Shown here: in pieces, positions 1 to 7,870 of the stretch
Numbering within the stretch: the stretch's first letter is position 1
How the letters are laid out: the number at the start of each line of letters is the position of its first letter
NCBI RefSeq assembly: GCF_026153355.1
Contig: NZ_CP110636.1
Location: 4,650,001 to 4,714,000, forward strand
Direction of reading: 5' to 3'
DNA length: 64,000 nucleotides
Origin: Streptomyces endophytica
Lineage (GTDB): Bacteria; Actinomycetota; Actinomycetes; Streptomycetales; Streptomycetaceae
Notes under the pieces: model-generated
What the model saw: the letters and a program-made list of their open reading frames with translations, nothing else
Told to the model about the DNA's origin: nothing
Database searches by the model: none
Translations under genes and position numbers: made by a program

Positions 1-265
1 ACGACTGGATCAGCGGCTTGCGGCCGCCGCCGAGCATCCGCACCTGCACGGCACGCGCGAACGCCTCGCCCAGATTCGGCTCGAACAGGGACAGCTTCGG
101 CTTCTTGATCTCGGACTTGGCGGTGTCGGAGTCGGCCTTTGCGATGGCGACCAGCGGATCATCACGGTAGGCGGCCGAGGCCAGGGCCTGGGTCGCCGCC
201 GTCTGACCGGCGCTCCCTGAGAGCGGCACCTGCGCCCCAGGACTGAAGTCAAAGCCGTCTGCCAC
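1..265 (-). CDS. Hypothetical protein, C-terminus outside the window
   Basis: The first 88 codons of a minus-strand gene run off the left edge. Translation starts VADGFDFSPGAQVPL and continues through an Ala/Thr-rich stretch to a Lys-rich segment (SEIKKPKLSLFEP) and a Gly-rich RMLGGGRKP. The GTG at 265 is chosen because a strong GGGGGGCGG ribosome binding site sits just upstream. An in-frame ATG at 289 has no such site. There is no signal peptide or membrane segment in the visible part. The family is not recognised and no function is proposed. The EF-G-like gene ends upstream on the same strand, with 243 bases between. Confidence 0.75.
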   Translation of the reverse strand, partial: MADGFDFSPGAQVPLSGSAGQTAATQALASAAYRDDPLVAIAKADSDTAKSEIKKPKLSLFEPNLGEAFARAVQVRMLGGGRKPLIQS

Positions 266-442
266 TACCGCCCCCCACACCGCTCGCATCCGATGATGCG
301 GCTCTTCCCGACTTCCGCCGACGGCACACCTGTGACCCCGCGTCGCCACCGCCGAACAGGTGTCCGTGACACCCTGGTCAACGGCAGGACCTCAGCGTAC
401 AGCCGCCGTCCACCCCAAGGGAGTTGAGCCGGACGACGGCTG

Positions 443-486
443 ATTCAGGACCGCTTCAGGACGGATTCAGGGCGCATTCAACGCGG
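443..486. repeat. Four 11-nt phased direct repeats (TTCA core)
   Basis: TTCA recurs at 444, 455, 466 and 477, exactly 11 nt apart. The four units are ATTCAGGACCG, CTTCAGGACGG, ATTCAGGGCGC and ATTCAACGCGG. They lie between the end of the EF-G-like gene and the start of the partial hypothetical gene. The rest of this 243-base gap holds a short inverted repeat (GGTGTC/GACACC at 359-373) and no gene. Streptomyces PhoP binds 11-nt direct repeats with a GTTCACC-like core. The spacing fits that pattern but the bases after TTCA do not, so an operator role is only a possibility. Confidence 0.4.
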
Positions 487-508
487 TCTTGGGCTGATCC
501 CGCGTCAA

Positions 509-2707
509 CTACCCGCCGTCCTCGGCCGTTTCCCGCAGCTTCGCGGCGATCTGCGGCGGCATCGGTTCGTGCCGGAGGTGGACCCGGGAGAACCGGCCGG
601 TGCCGTGCGAGAGCGACCGCAGGTCGACGGCGTACCGGCCGATCTCGATCTCGGGCACCTCGGCACGGACGACGGTGCGGCCGGCCCCGGACTGCTCGGT
701 GCCCACCACCCGGCCGCGCCGCCCCGACAGATCGCTCATCACCGGCCCCACGTACTCGTCCGGAACCATCACACTGACCTCGCAGAACGGCTCCAGCAGA
801 TCGATCCGGGCGTCCGCGGCGGCCTCCCGCAGCGCCAGCGCACCGGCCGTCTGGAACGCGGCGTCCGAGGAGTCGACCGAGTGTGCCTTGCCGTCGAGCA
901 GCGTGACGCGGATGTCGACCAGCGGATGCCCGGCGGCGACCCCGCGCCCGGCCTGGGCGCGCACCCCCTTCTCGACGGACGGGATGAACTGCCGAGGCAC
1001 CGCACCGCCCACGACCTTGTCCACGAACTCGATGCCCGAACCGCCCGGCAGCGGCTCGATCTCGATCTCGCAGATCGCGAACTGGCCGTGCCCGCCGGAC
1101 TGTTTGACGTGCCGGCCGCGGCCCGCCGCGGACTCGCCGAAGGTCTCCCGCAGCGGCACCTTGTGCGGCACGGTGTCGACCTGGACGCCGTACCGGGTCC
1201 GCAGCCGCTCCAGCGCCACGTCCACATGGGCCTCGCCCAGGCACCACAGCACCACCTGGTGGGTGTCCTGGTTGTGCTCCAGCCGCATCGTCGGATCCTC
1301 CGCGACCAGCCGGGCCAGGCCCTGGGACAGCTTGTCCTCGTCGGCCTTGCTGTGCGCCTGGATGGCGACCGGCAGCAGCGGGTCCGGCATCGACCAGGGC
1401 TCCATCAGCAGCGGCTCGTCCTTGGCGGACAGGGTGTCGCCGGTCTCGGCCCGGGTCAGCTTCGCCACGCACGCCAGATCACCGGCGATCGCCTGCGGCA
1501 GCGGGCGCTGCTGCTTGCCGAACGGAGCGGACAGCGCGCCGACCCGCTCGTCGACGTCGTGGTCCTCGTGCCCCCGGTCCGCGAGGCCGTGGCCCGAGAC
1601 GTGCACCGTCTCGTCCGGGCGCAGGGTTCCGGAGAAGACCCGGACCAGCGAGATCCGGCCGACGTACGGGTCGGAGGAGGTCTTGACCACCTCCGCGGCC
1701 AGCGGACCGTCCGGATCGCACGCGAGCACCGGGCGCGGCTTGCCCTCCGGGGTGGTCACCGCCGGCGCCTCGCGCTCCGCGGGCGTCGGGAAACCGCCGG
1801 TGATCAGCTCCAGCAGCTCGACGGTCCCCAGCCCCTGCTTCGAACCCTCCGCGGCCGGGGCCGCGGCCAGCACGGGGTGGAAGGTGCCGCGGGCCACCGC
1901 CGTCTCCAGGTCCCCGACGAGCGTCTTGATGTCGATGTCCTCGCCACCGAGGTAGCGGTCCATCAGGGACTCGTCCTCGCTCTCGGCGATGATCGCCTCG
2001 ATGAGCCGGCCACGGGCCTCCTCGATCAGCGGCAGCTCCTCGGCGGTCGGCTCCCGCTCGGTGCGCTCCCCGGAGGAGTAGTCGAAGACCCGCTGGGAGA
2101 GCAGGCCGATCAGACCGTGCACGGGGGCGTGGCCGTCGGCACCCGGCGTTCCGTACAGCGGCAGGTACAGCGGGACCACGGCGTCCGGATCCTCGCCGCC
2201 GAAGGTGGCCCGGCACAGCTCGGTCATCTCGTCGAAGTCCGCCCGGGACGCCTCCAGGTGCGTGACGACCAGCGCCCGCGGCATCCCGACGGCCGCGCAC
2301 TCGTCCCACACCATGCGGGTCGCGCCGGCCACGCCGTCGGCCGCCGAGACAACGAAAAGGGCCGCGTCCGCGGCGCGCAGACCGGCCCTGAGTTCCCCGA
2401 CGAAATCGGCGTATCCGGGGGTGTCCAGGATATTGATCTTGATACCGCCCCAGTCCACCGGGACCAGGGAGAGCTGTACGGAGCGTTGCTGGCGGTGTTC
2501 GATCTCGTCGTAGTCCGACAGACACCCGCCGTCCTCGACCCGCCCGGCCCGGTTGACCGCACCGGACGCCAGCGCGAGCGCCTCGACCAGGGTGGTCTTT
2601 CCCGATCCGCTGTGGCCGACCAGCACCACGTTCCGCAGGGCCGTGGGCCGGCCGGCCGTTACCGCCCTTCCGGCGGCTCCCGGGTGTGTACTCGTCTTCT
2701 CGCTCAT
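509..2707 (-). CDS. Elongation factor G-like GTPase (EF-G2 type)
   Basis: This 732-residue protein has the EF-G domain order. The GTPase domain has a P-loop GHSGSGKTT at 31-39 and the G3 motif DTPG at 95-98. Domains II-V follow, and the domain IV region carries GRHVKQSGGHGQFAI. The G4 motif, normally NKxD, reads THLE at 149-152, so guanine recognition should be unusual. This separates it from the translocase FusA, which lies with the ribosomal protein genes elsewhere in such genomes. The family is known as an EF-G paralogue whose role in ribosome function is poorly defined. The ATG at 2707 has a GGAGGCGAG binding site. It is divergent from pgsA. Confidence 0.9.
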   Translation of the reverse strand: MSEKTSTHPGAAGRAVTAGRPTALRNVVLVGHSGSGKTTLVEALALASGAVNRAGRVEDGGCLSDYDEIEHRQQRSVQLSLVPVDWGGIKINILDTPGYADFVGELRAGLRAADAALFVVSAADGVAGATRMVWDECAAVGMPRALVVTHLEASRADFDEMTELCRATFGGEDPDAVVPLYLPLYGTPGADGHAPVHGLIGLLSQRVFDYSSGERTEREPTAEELPLIEEARGRLIEAIIAESEDESLMDRYLGGEDIDIKTLVGDLETAVARGTFHPVLAAAPAAEGSKQGLGTVELLELITGGFPTPAEREAPAVTTPEGKPRPVLACDPDGPLAAEVVKTSSDPYVGRISLVRVFSGTLRPDETVHVSGHGLADRGHEDHDVDERVGALSAPFGKQQRPLPQAIAGDLACVAKLTRAETGDTLSAKDEPLLMEPWSMPDPLLPVAIQAHSKADEDKLSQGLARLVAEDPTMRLEHNQDTHQVVLWCLGEAHVDVALERLRTRYGVQVDTVPHKVPLRETFGESAAGRGRHVKQSGGHGQFAICEIEIEPLPGGSGIEFVDKVVGGAVPRQFIPSVEKGVRAQAGRGVAAGHPLVDIRVTLLDGKAHSVDSSDAAFQTAGALALREAAADARIDLLEPFCEVSVMVPDEYVGPVMSDLSGRRGRVVGTEQSGAGRTVVRAEVPEIEIGRYAVDLRSLSHGTGRFSRVHLRHEPMPPQIAAKLRETAEDGG

Positions 2708-2970
2708 GTGTCTCGCCTCCAGGTCGACACTTTGCGGTGATTCGAGCTTTCCACCGTGGTCATCAACCGTCCATAGATGGCACAGCGCCCCCGCGCTCCC
2801 AAGGGCTCGAAGGGGCCCGCACGCGCGCCCGGAGGCGCACGCCGCCGGGCCCGAGCCGCGGGATGCACCCTGCGCCGCGATGCCTTCGTGGTGGCCGCAG
2901 AGCTCGTGGCTACGATGGGCCAGCCGGTGGCCCCTTGACCGCGCGGCCCGTATCGACCTCCGGGAAGGCC

Positions 2971-3626
2971 ATGCTGAACAAGTACGCGCGTGCTTTCTTC
3001 ACGCGTGTTCTCACGCCGTTCGCCGCCCTGCTCATCCGCCTCGGCGTCAGCCCGGACGCGGTCACCCTCATCGGCACCGGCGGCGTGGTGGCCGGCGCGC
3101 TGATCTTCTACCCGCGGGGCGAGTTCTTCTGGGGAACGGTCGTCATCACGCTGTTCGTCTTCTCCGACCTCGTCGACGGAAACATGGCACGGCAACTGGG
3201 CCGCTCCAGCCGCTGGGGCGCCTTCCTCGACTCCACCCTCGACCGGGTCGCCGACTCGGCGATCTTCGGCGGCCTCGCCCTCTGGTACGCCGGCCACGGC
3301 GACTCCCTCACCCTCTGCGCGATGGCGATCTTCTGCCTGGCCAGCGGGCAGGTCGTCTCGTACACCAAGGCCCGCGGCGAGGCCATCGGACTGCCGGTGG
3401 CCGTCAACGGCCTGGTCGAACGCGCCGAACGGCTCGTCATCACCCTCGTCGCCTGCGGTCTCTCGGGTCTGCACAAGTTCGGGGTACCCGGTGTCGAAGT
3501 GCTGCTGCCGATCGCCCTGTGGATCGTCGCCATCGGCAGCGCCGTCACCCTCGGCCAGCGCGTGGTGACGGTACGCCGCGAATCGGCCGAGGCCGACGCC
3601 ATCGCACGAGGGGGAACAGCGCATGA
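2971..3626 (+). CDS. pgsA: Phosphatidylinositol phosphate synthase (apparent frameshift near the C-terminus)
   Basis: This membrane CDP-alcohol phosphotransferase joins CDP-diacylglycerol to inositol phosphate, the first step toward phosphatidylinositol and its mannosides. The family signature D-x2-DG-x2-AR-x8-G-x3-D-x3-D is complete, starting DLVDGNMARQLG. Several hydrophobic helices follow. The ATG at 2971 has a GGGAAGG binding site. In the sequence as given, the frame lacks a stop at the expected ATGA junction with the next gene. One missing G in the run at 3610-3614 would restore an ending ARGGNSA and the TGA at 3624-3626, giving about 218 residues. It is the first gene of a lipid operon with the acyltransferase and pimA. 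Confidence 0.9.
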
Positions 3627-4558
3627 GCCCACGGATGCCGCGGATCGACACCGGCACCCTCACCGACGCGCTCTACGGACTGGGCTGGAGCACCGTCAAG
3701 CGGCTGCCCGAAACCGTCGCGGTACGCCTCGGCCGGAAGATCGCCGACACCGCCTGGAAGCGCCGCGGCAAGGGCGTACGCCGCCTGGAGGCCAACCTCG
3801 CCCGGGTCGTCCCGGACGCCACCCCGCAACGCCTGGCCGAGCTCTCCCGCGCCGGGATGCGCTCGTACATGCGCTACTGGATGGAGTCCTTCCGCCTCCC
3901 CGCCTGGAGCAAGGACCGCATAAGGAACGGCTTCGTCCCCGAGGACGTCCACCACCTCACCGACGGCCTCGCAAGCGACCGCGGCGTCATCCTCGCCCTG
4001 CCTCATATGGGCAACTACGACCTCGCGGGCGTCTGGGTCACCACGAAGCTCAACACCCCCTTCACCACCGTCGCCGAGCGCCTCAAGCCGGAATCCCTCT
4101 ACGACCGCTTCGTCGCCTACCGCGAGGGCCTGGGCATGGAGGTCCTGCCGCACACCGGCGGCGCCGCCTTCGGCACCCTCGCCCGCCGCCTGCGGGCCGG
4201 CGGCCTGGTCTGCCTGGTCGCCGACCGCGACCTCTCCAGCTCCGGCATACCGGTCAAGTTCTTCGGCGAGGAGACCAAGATGCCCGCCGGCCCGGCGATG
4301 CTCGCCCTCCAGACCGGCGCCATGCTGCTGCCCGTCACCCTCTGGTACGACGACACCCCCATCATGCGCGGCCGGGTCCACCCCGAGATCGAGGTCCCCG
4401 AGACCGGCACCCGCGTCGAGAAAGCAGCCCAGATGACCCAGGCGCTCGCCGACGCCTTCGCCTCCGGCATCGCCGACCACCCCGAGGACTGGCACATGCT
4501 CCAGCGCCTGTGGCTCGCCGACCTGGAGCCCCGCGAGCCCGGAACGGAGACGGCGTGA
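3623..4558 (+). CDS. Phosphatidylinositol mannoside acyltransferase (PatA/HtrB family)
   Basis: This 311-residue acyltransferase belongs to the bacterial lipid A/PIM acyltransferase family. The catalytic HX4D motif appears as HMGNYD at 128-133, and a further conserved block CLVADRDLSSSGIPVKFFG follows. Placed between pgsA and pimA, it very likely acylates phosphatidylinositol mannoside at the cytoplasmic membrane, as PatA does in mycobacteria. It overlaps pimA by four bases (GTGA) and would overlap pgsA by four (ATGA), so the three genes should be translationally coupled. ATG 3623 is used; an in-frame ATG lies four codons later. The substrate is inferred from context. Confidence 0.9.
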   Translation: MSPRMPRIDTGTLTDALYGLGWSTVKRLPETVAVRLGRKIADTAWKRRGKGVRRLEANLARVVPDATPQRLAELSRAGMRSYMRYWMESFRLPAWSKDRIRNGFVPEDVHHLTDGLASDRGVILALPHMGNYDLAGVWVTTKLNTPFTTVAERLKPESLYDRFVAYREGLGMEVLPHTGGAAFGTLARRLRAGGLVCLVADRDLSSSGIPVKFFGEETKMPAGPAMLALQTGAMLLPVTLWYDDTPIMRGRVHPEIEVPETGTRVEKAAQMTQALADAFASGIADHPEDWHMLQRLWLADLEPREPGTETA

Positions 4559-5676
4559 AGATCGGCATCGTCTGCCCGTACGCCTGGGACGTTCCCGGCG
4601 GCGTGCAGTTCCACATCCGCGACCTGGCCGACCACCTCATCCGGCTCGGCCACGAGGTCTCCGTCCTGGCACCCGCCGACGACGACACCCCGCTCCCGCC
4701 GTACGTCGTCTCCGCCGGCCGCGCCGTACCCGTGCCCTACAACGGCTCGGTCGCCCGCCTCAACTTCGGCTTCCTCTCCGCGGCCCGGGTCCGTCGCTGG
4801 CTGCAGAACGGCGCCTTCGACGTCATCCACATCCACGAACCGGCCTCCCCGTCCCTGGGCCTGCTCGCCTGCTGGGCCGCCCAGGGCCCGATCGTGGCCA
4901 CCTTCCACACCTCCAACCCGCGCTCCCGCGCGATGATCGCCGCCTACCCGATCCTCCAGCCCGCCCTGGAGAAGATCAGCGCCCGCGTCGCGGTCAGCGA
5001 ATACGCCCGCCGCACCCTGGTCGAACACCTCGGCGGCGACGCGGTCGTCATCCCCAATGGCGTCGACGTCGACTTCTTCGCCCGCGCCGAACCCAAGGCC
5101 GCCTGGCAGGGCAAGACGATCGGCTTCATCGGCCGCATCGACGAACCCCGCAAGGGCCTGCCGGTACTCATGAAGGCCCTGCCCAAGATCCTCGCCGAGG
5201 TCCCCGACGCCCGCCTCCTCGTCGCCGGCCGCGGCGACGAGGAAGAGGCCGTGGCCTCCCTCCCCGCAGAACTGCGCCCCCGGGTCGAATTCCTCGGCAT
5301 GGTCAGCGACGAGGACAAGGCCCGCCTGCTCCGCAGCGTCGACCTCTACGTCGCCCCCAACACGGGCGGCGAGTCCTTCGGCATCATCCTCGTGGAGGCC
5401 ATGTCCGCCGGCGCCCCCGTACTGGCCAGCGACCTCGACGCGTTCGCCCAGGTCCTCGACCAGGGCGAGGCCGGCGAACTCTTCACCAACGAGGACGCGG
5501 ACGCGCTCGCCACCGCGGCGGTCCGGCTCCTCGGCGACCCGGCCCGCCTCGCCGAACTCCGCACCCGCGGCACCCGCCACGTCCGCCGCTTCGACTGGTC
5601 CACGGTCGGCGCGGACATCCTCGCCGTCTACGAAACGGTGACGGCGGGGGCGGCTTCGGTCGCGACCGCGCCGTAG
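4555..5676 (+). CDS. pimA: Phosphatidylinositol alpha-mannosyltransferase
   Basis: This 373-residue GT4-family, GT-B fold glycosyltransferase transfers mannose from GDP-mannose to phosphatidylinositol, the first mannosylation in PIM synthesis on the cytoplasmic face of the membrane. Visible marks are the N-terminal Gly-rich loop VPGGVQFH (13-20), the acceptor-side His in TFHTS (116-120), the GRIDEPRKG donor loop (193-201) and the retaining EX7E pair E273/E281 inside GGESFGIILVEAMSAG. The start is the GTG of a GTGA overlap with the acyltransferase. It is the last gene of the lipid operon and is followed by the repeat island, which probably terminates transcription. Confidence 0.95.
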   Translation: MKIGIVCPYAWDVPGGVQFHIRDLADHLIRLGHEVSVLAPADDDTPLPPYVVSAGRAVPVPYNGSVARLNFGFLSAARVRRWLQNGAFDVIHIHEPASPSLGLLACWAAQGPIVATFHTSNPRSRAMIAAYPILQPALEKISARVAVSEYARRTLVEHLGGDAVVIPNGVDVDFFARAEPKAAWQGKTIGFIGRIDEPRKGLPVLMKALPKILAEVPDARLLVAGRGDEEEAVASLPAELRPRVEFLGMVSDEDKARLLRSVDLYVAPNTGGESFGIILVEAMSAGAPVLASDLDAFAQVLDQGEAGELFTNEDADALATAAVRLLGDPARLAELRTRGTRHVRRFDWSTVGADILAVYETVTAGAASVATAP

Positions 5677-5684
5677 GCGCCCGC

Positions 5685-5785
5685 CCCACGTACCCGTCTC
5701 TCCCGCCGCGGGTGTTGTTCGCCGTTGCGCTTTGCGGCGCCCCGCACGTACCTGGCCGTCCCGCCGCGGGTGTTCTCGCCGTTGC
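5685..5785. repeat. Left half of intergenic repeat island: two inverted copies of a ~58-bp unit
   Basis: The marker CCCACGTAC (5685-5693) recurs as CCGCACGTAC ending at 5751, 58 bp later. TCGCCGTTGC occurs at 5719-5728 and again at 5776-5785. These are reverse complements of the GTACGTGGG and GCAACGGCGA markers repeated at 6035-6194. The units also carry a CCGCCGCGGG block. The whole gap 5677-6210 contains no gene. Confidence 0.8.
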
Positions 5786-5812
5786 GCCTGCGGCGGGCTG
5801 GGTGGGTGTCGG

Positions 5813-6007
5813 GTGCGGTGCCGGTCCTCCAGACTTCGTCCTCCGGCCCGTCCCCTCCCGGGAGGGGGAAAGTTAAGGCCGGTGGGGGTGCACGTAATGC
5901 CCACACGCCCGCAGGCAACGGATAGGGCCCGCCCCCAACCAGCTAAGAACTCCCACTCACGGGAGGGGCTGGACCGGAGGACGAAGTCTGGAGGGCCGGC
6001 ACCGCAC
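5813..6007. repeat. Central near-perfect 48-bp inverted repeat with a 99-nt loop
   Basis: The left arm is 5813-5860 and the right arm is 5960-6007. They are reverse complements apart from a few mismatches around the CCCGTCCC/GGGGCTGG part. Each arm contains the exact complement CCAGACTTCGTCCTCCGG / CCGGAGGACGAAGTCTGG. The 99-nt spacer carries no open frame of note. The structure sits between oppositely oriented copies of the 58-bp unit and could act as a strong hairpin terminator for pimA, or be the core of a miniature inverted-repeat element. Confidence 0.8.
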
Positions 6008-6030
6008 CCGAAAACACCACGCCCGCCGCC

Positions 6031-6195
6031 AGGCGCAACGGCGAGCGAGCCCCGCGGCGGGACGGCGAGGTACGTGGGGGCGCCGCCAAGCGCGCAACGG
6101 CGAGACGACCCGCGGCGGAACAGACGGGTACGTGGGAGGCGCCGCAAAGCGCAACGGCGAGGTACCGGCACGGCGCTGCAGCCGAGTACGTGGGA
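6031..6195. repeat. Right half of intergenic repeat island: three direct copies of a ~58-bp unit
   Basis: GCAACGGCGA occurs at 6035-6044, 6094-6103 and 6151-6160. GTACGTGGG occurs at 6070-6078, 6128-6136 and 6186-6194. The spacing is 57-59 bp. Between them lie variants of GGCGCCGC(A)AAGCGC and CCGCGGCGG. The last copy ends 16 bp before the next gene, so that gene's upstream region is partly made of repeat. Confidence 0.8.
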
Positions 6196-6210
6196 GTAAC
6201 GTGCCACCTC

Positions 6211-6756
6211 GTGAGCACGTTCATCTGGATCGCCGCCGCGATCATCCTCATCGGCATCTACCTCAGCTGGACGGCCGGGCGCCTCGACCGCCTGCACGCC
6301 CGCATCGACGCCGCCCGGGCGGCGCTCGATGCCCAGCTCCTGCGGCGTGCCTCCGTCGCGCAGGAGGTCGGGACGTCGGGCGTCCTGGACCCGGCCGCCT
6401 CGATCGTCCTCTACCAGGCCGCCCACGAGGCCCGGCAGGCCGAGGAGGACCACCGCGAGGTCGCCGAGAGCGAGCTGAGCCAGGCGCTGCGGGCCATCTT
6501 CGCCGAGGAGGCGCAGCTGGAGGCCGTACGCGAGGCTCCGGGTGGCGAGCAGACGATCGCCGAGCTCACCGCCGCGGTCCGCCGCGTCCCGATGGCCCGG
6601 CGCTTCCACAACGACGCCGTACGGGCCGCCCGCGCGGTCCGCCGCCACCGGGTGGTGCGATACTTCCGGCTCGCCGGTCACGCGCCGTTCCCGCTGGCCT
6701 TCGAGATGGACGACGAGCCGCCGGCCGTCCTCGACGACCGCTCGGCGGGCAACTGA
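6211..6756 (+). CDS. Conserved membrane-anchored hypothetical protein
   Basis: This 181-residue protein starts with one hydrophobic helix (STFIWIAAAIILIGIYLSW). A long charged, probably coiled-coil segment rich in Ala, Arg and Glu follows (GRLDRLHARIDAARAALDAQ), with a conserved RRVPMARRFHNDAVRAAR stretch and an acidic C-terminus. This layout resembles LemA-type proteins of unknown function; the resemblance is only at the level of architecture. The GTG at 6211 is chosen because it places the hydrophobic helix at the extreme N-terminus. An in-frame GTG at 6190 is possible. GGGAG at 6192 is a rather distant binding site. A protein of this kind is usual just before pdxS in Streptomyces. Confidence 0.8.
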   Translation: MSTFIWIAAAIILIGIYLSWTAGRLDRLHARIDAARAALDAQLLRRASVAQEVGTSGVLDPAASIVLYQAAHEARQAEEDHREVAESELSQALRAIFAEEAQLEAVREAPGGEQTIAELTAAVRRVPMARRFHNDAVRAARAVRRHRVVRYFRLAGHAPFPLAFEMDDEPPAVLDDRSAGN

Positions 6757-6893
6757 GCGCGGGCAGGAGAGCCCCGGGAAGCACGCAGGGCGGACCCGGG
6801 GCCGCCCGGGGGAGCGGGCACCGGGCCGCGGGGTGTGCGGGCCCAACGAGCCACCGGCCTTGAATTGGCCCTTTTCTTCGGCCGCTCACAAAC

Positions 6894-6918
6894 GGTTGTG
6901 TGGTCGGCACGCACAACC
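6894..6918. promoter_or_regulatory. Inverted repeat GGTTGTG-N11-CACAACC upstream of pdxS
   Basis: A perfect 7-bp inverted repeat lies 25 bp before the pdxS start codon. It is placed where a transcriptional operator or a leader hairpin would act on the pdxS-pdxT pair. No regulator gene is adjacent and no standard -35/-10 pair could be assigned with confidence. Confidence 0.4.
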
Positions 6919-6942
6919 ACCCGCACTGAGTGAGGTCAAACC

Positions 6943-7854
6943 GTGTCCAGCACGCCCACCACGTCCCAGAACCCCGAGACCGGAACCGCGCGCGTCAAGC
7001 GCGGAATGGCCGAGCAGCTCAAGGGCGGCGTGATCATGGACGTCGTCACGCCGGAAGAGGCCAAGATCGCCGAGGACGCCGGCGCCGTCGCCGTCATGGC
7101 CCTGGAGCGGGTCCCCGCCGACATCCGCAAGGACGGCGGCGTGGCCCGGATGTCCGACCCCGACATGATCGACGGCATCATCGACGCCGTCTCGATCCCG
7201 GTCATGGCCAAGTCCCGCATCGGCCACTTCGTCGAGGCGCAGGTCCTGCAGTCGCTCGGCGTCGACTACATCGACGAGTCCGAGGTCCTCACCCCGGCCG
7301 ACGAGGTCAACCACTCCGACAAGTGGGCCTTCACCACCCCCTTCGTGTGCGGTGCCACCAACCTGGGCGAGGCCCTGCGCCGGATCGCCGAGGGCGCCGC
7401 GATGATCCGCTCCAAGGGCGAGGCCGGCACCGGCAACGTCGTCGAGGCGGTCCGTCACCTGCGCCAGATCAAGGGCGAGATCGCCAAGCTGCGCGGCTGT
7501 GACAACAACGAGCTGTACGCCGCCGCCAAGGAGCTGCGCGCCCCGTTCGAGCTGGTCAAGGAGGTCGCCGAGCTCGGCAAGCTGCCGGTCGTGCTGTTCT
7601 CCGCCGGTGGTGTCGCCACCCCCGCCGACGCCGCGCTGATGCGCCAGCTCGGCGCCGAGGGCGTCTTCGTCGGCTCCGGCATCTTCAAGTCCGGCGACCC
7701 GGCCAAGCGCGCCGCCGCGATCGTGAAGGCCACCACCTTCTACGACGACCCGAAGGTCATCGCGGACGTCTCCCGCAACCTGGGCGAGGCCATGGTCGGC
7801 ATCAACTGCGACACCCTCCCCGAGGCCGAGCGCTACGCCAACCGCGGCTGGTAA
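6943..7854 (+). CDS. pdxS: Pyridoxal 5'-phosphate synthase subunit PdxS
   Basis: This 303-residue (beta/alpha)8-barrel enzyme makes pyridoxal phosphate directly from ribose 5-phosphate, glyceraldehyde 3-phosphate and ammonia delivered by PdxT. The first Schiff-base lysine is K90 in PVMAKSRIGH. The second is K158 in MIRSKGEAGTGN, followed by the phosphate-binding loop. The C-terminus ends ERYANRGW. The GTG at 6943 follows a GAGGT binding site. pdxT starts 16 bp downstream on the same strand, so the two subunits of this dodecameric complex should be co-transcribed. Confidence 0.97.
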   Translation: MSSTPTTSQNPETGTARVKRGMAEQLKGGVIMDVVTPEEAKIAEDAGAVAVMALERVPADIRKDGGVARMSDPDMIDGIIDAVSIPVMAKSRIGHFVEAQVLQSLGVDYIDESEVLTPADEVNHSDKWAFTTPFVCGATNLGEALRRIAEGAAMIRSKGEAGTGNVVEAVRHLRQIKGEIAKLRGCDNNELYAAAKELRAPFELVKEVAELGKLPVVLFSAGGVATPADAALMRQLGAEGVFVGSGIFKSGDPAKRAAAIVKATTFYDDPKVIADVSRNLGEAMVGINCDTLPEAERYANRGW

Positions 7855-7870
7855 GGACGTACGACAGCAG

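Noticed and set aside
569..2740. A 723-codon plus-strand frame opposite the EF-G-like gene
   Set aside because: It is the shadow of a clear EF-G-family gene; its product is Arg/Gly/His/Pro-rich and unlike any protein known to me.
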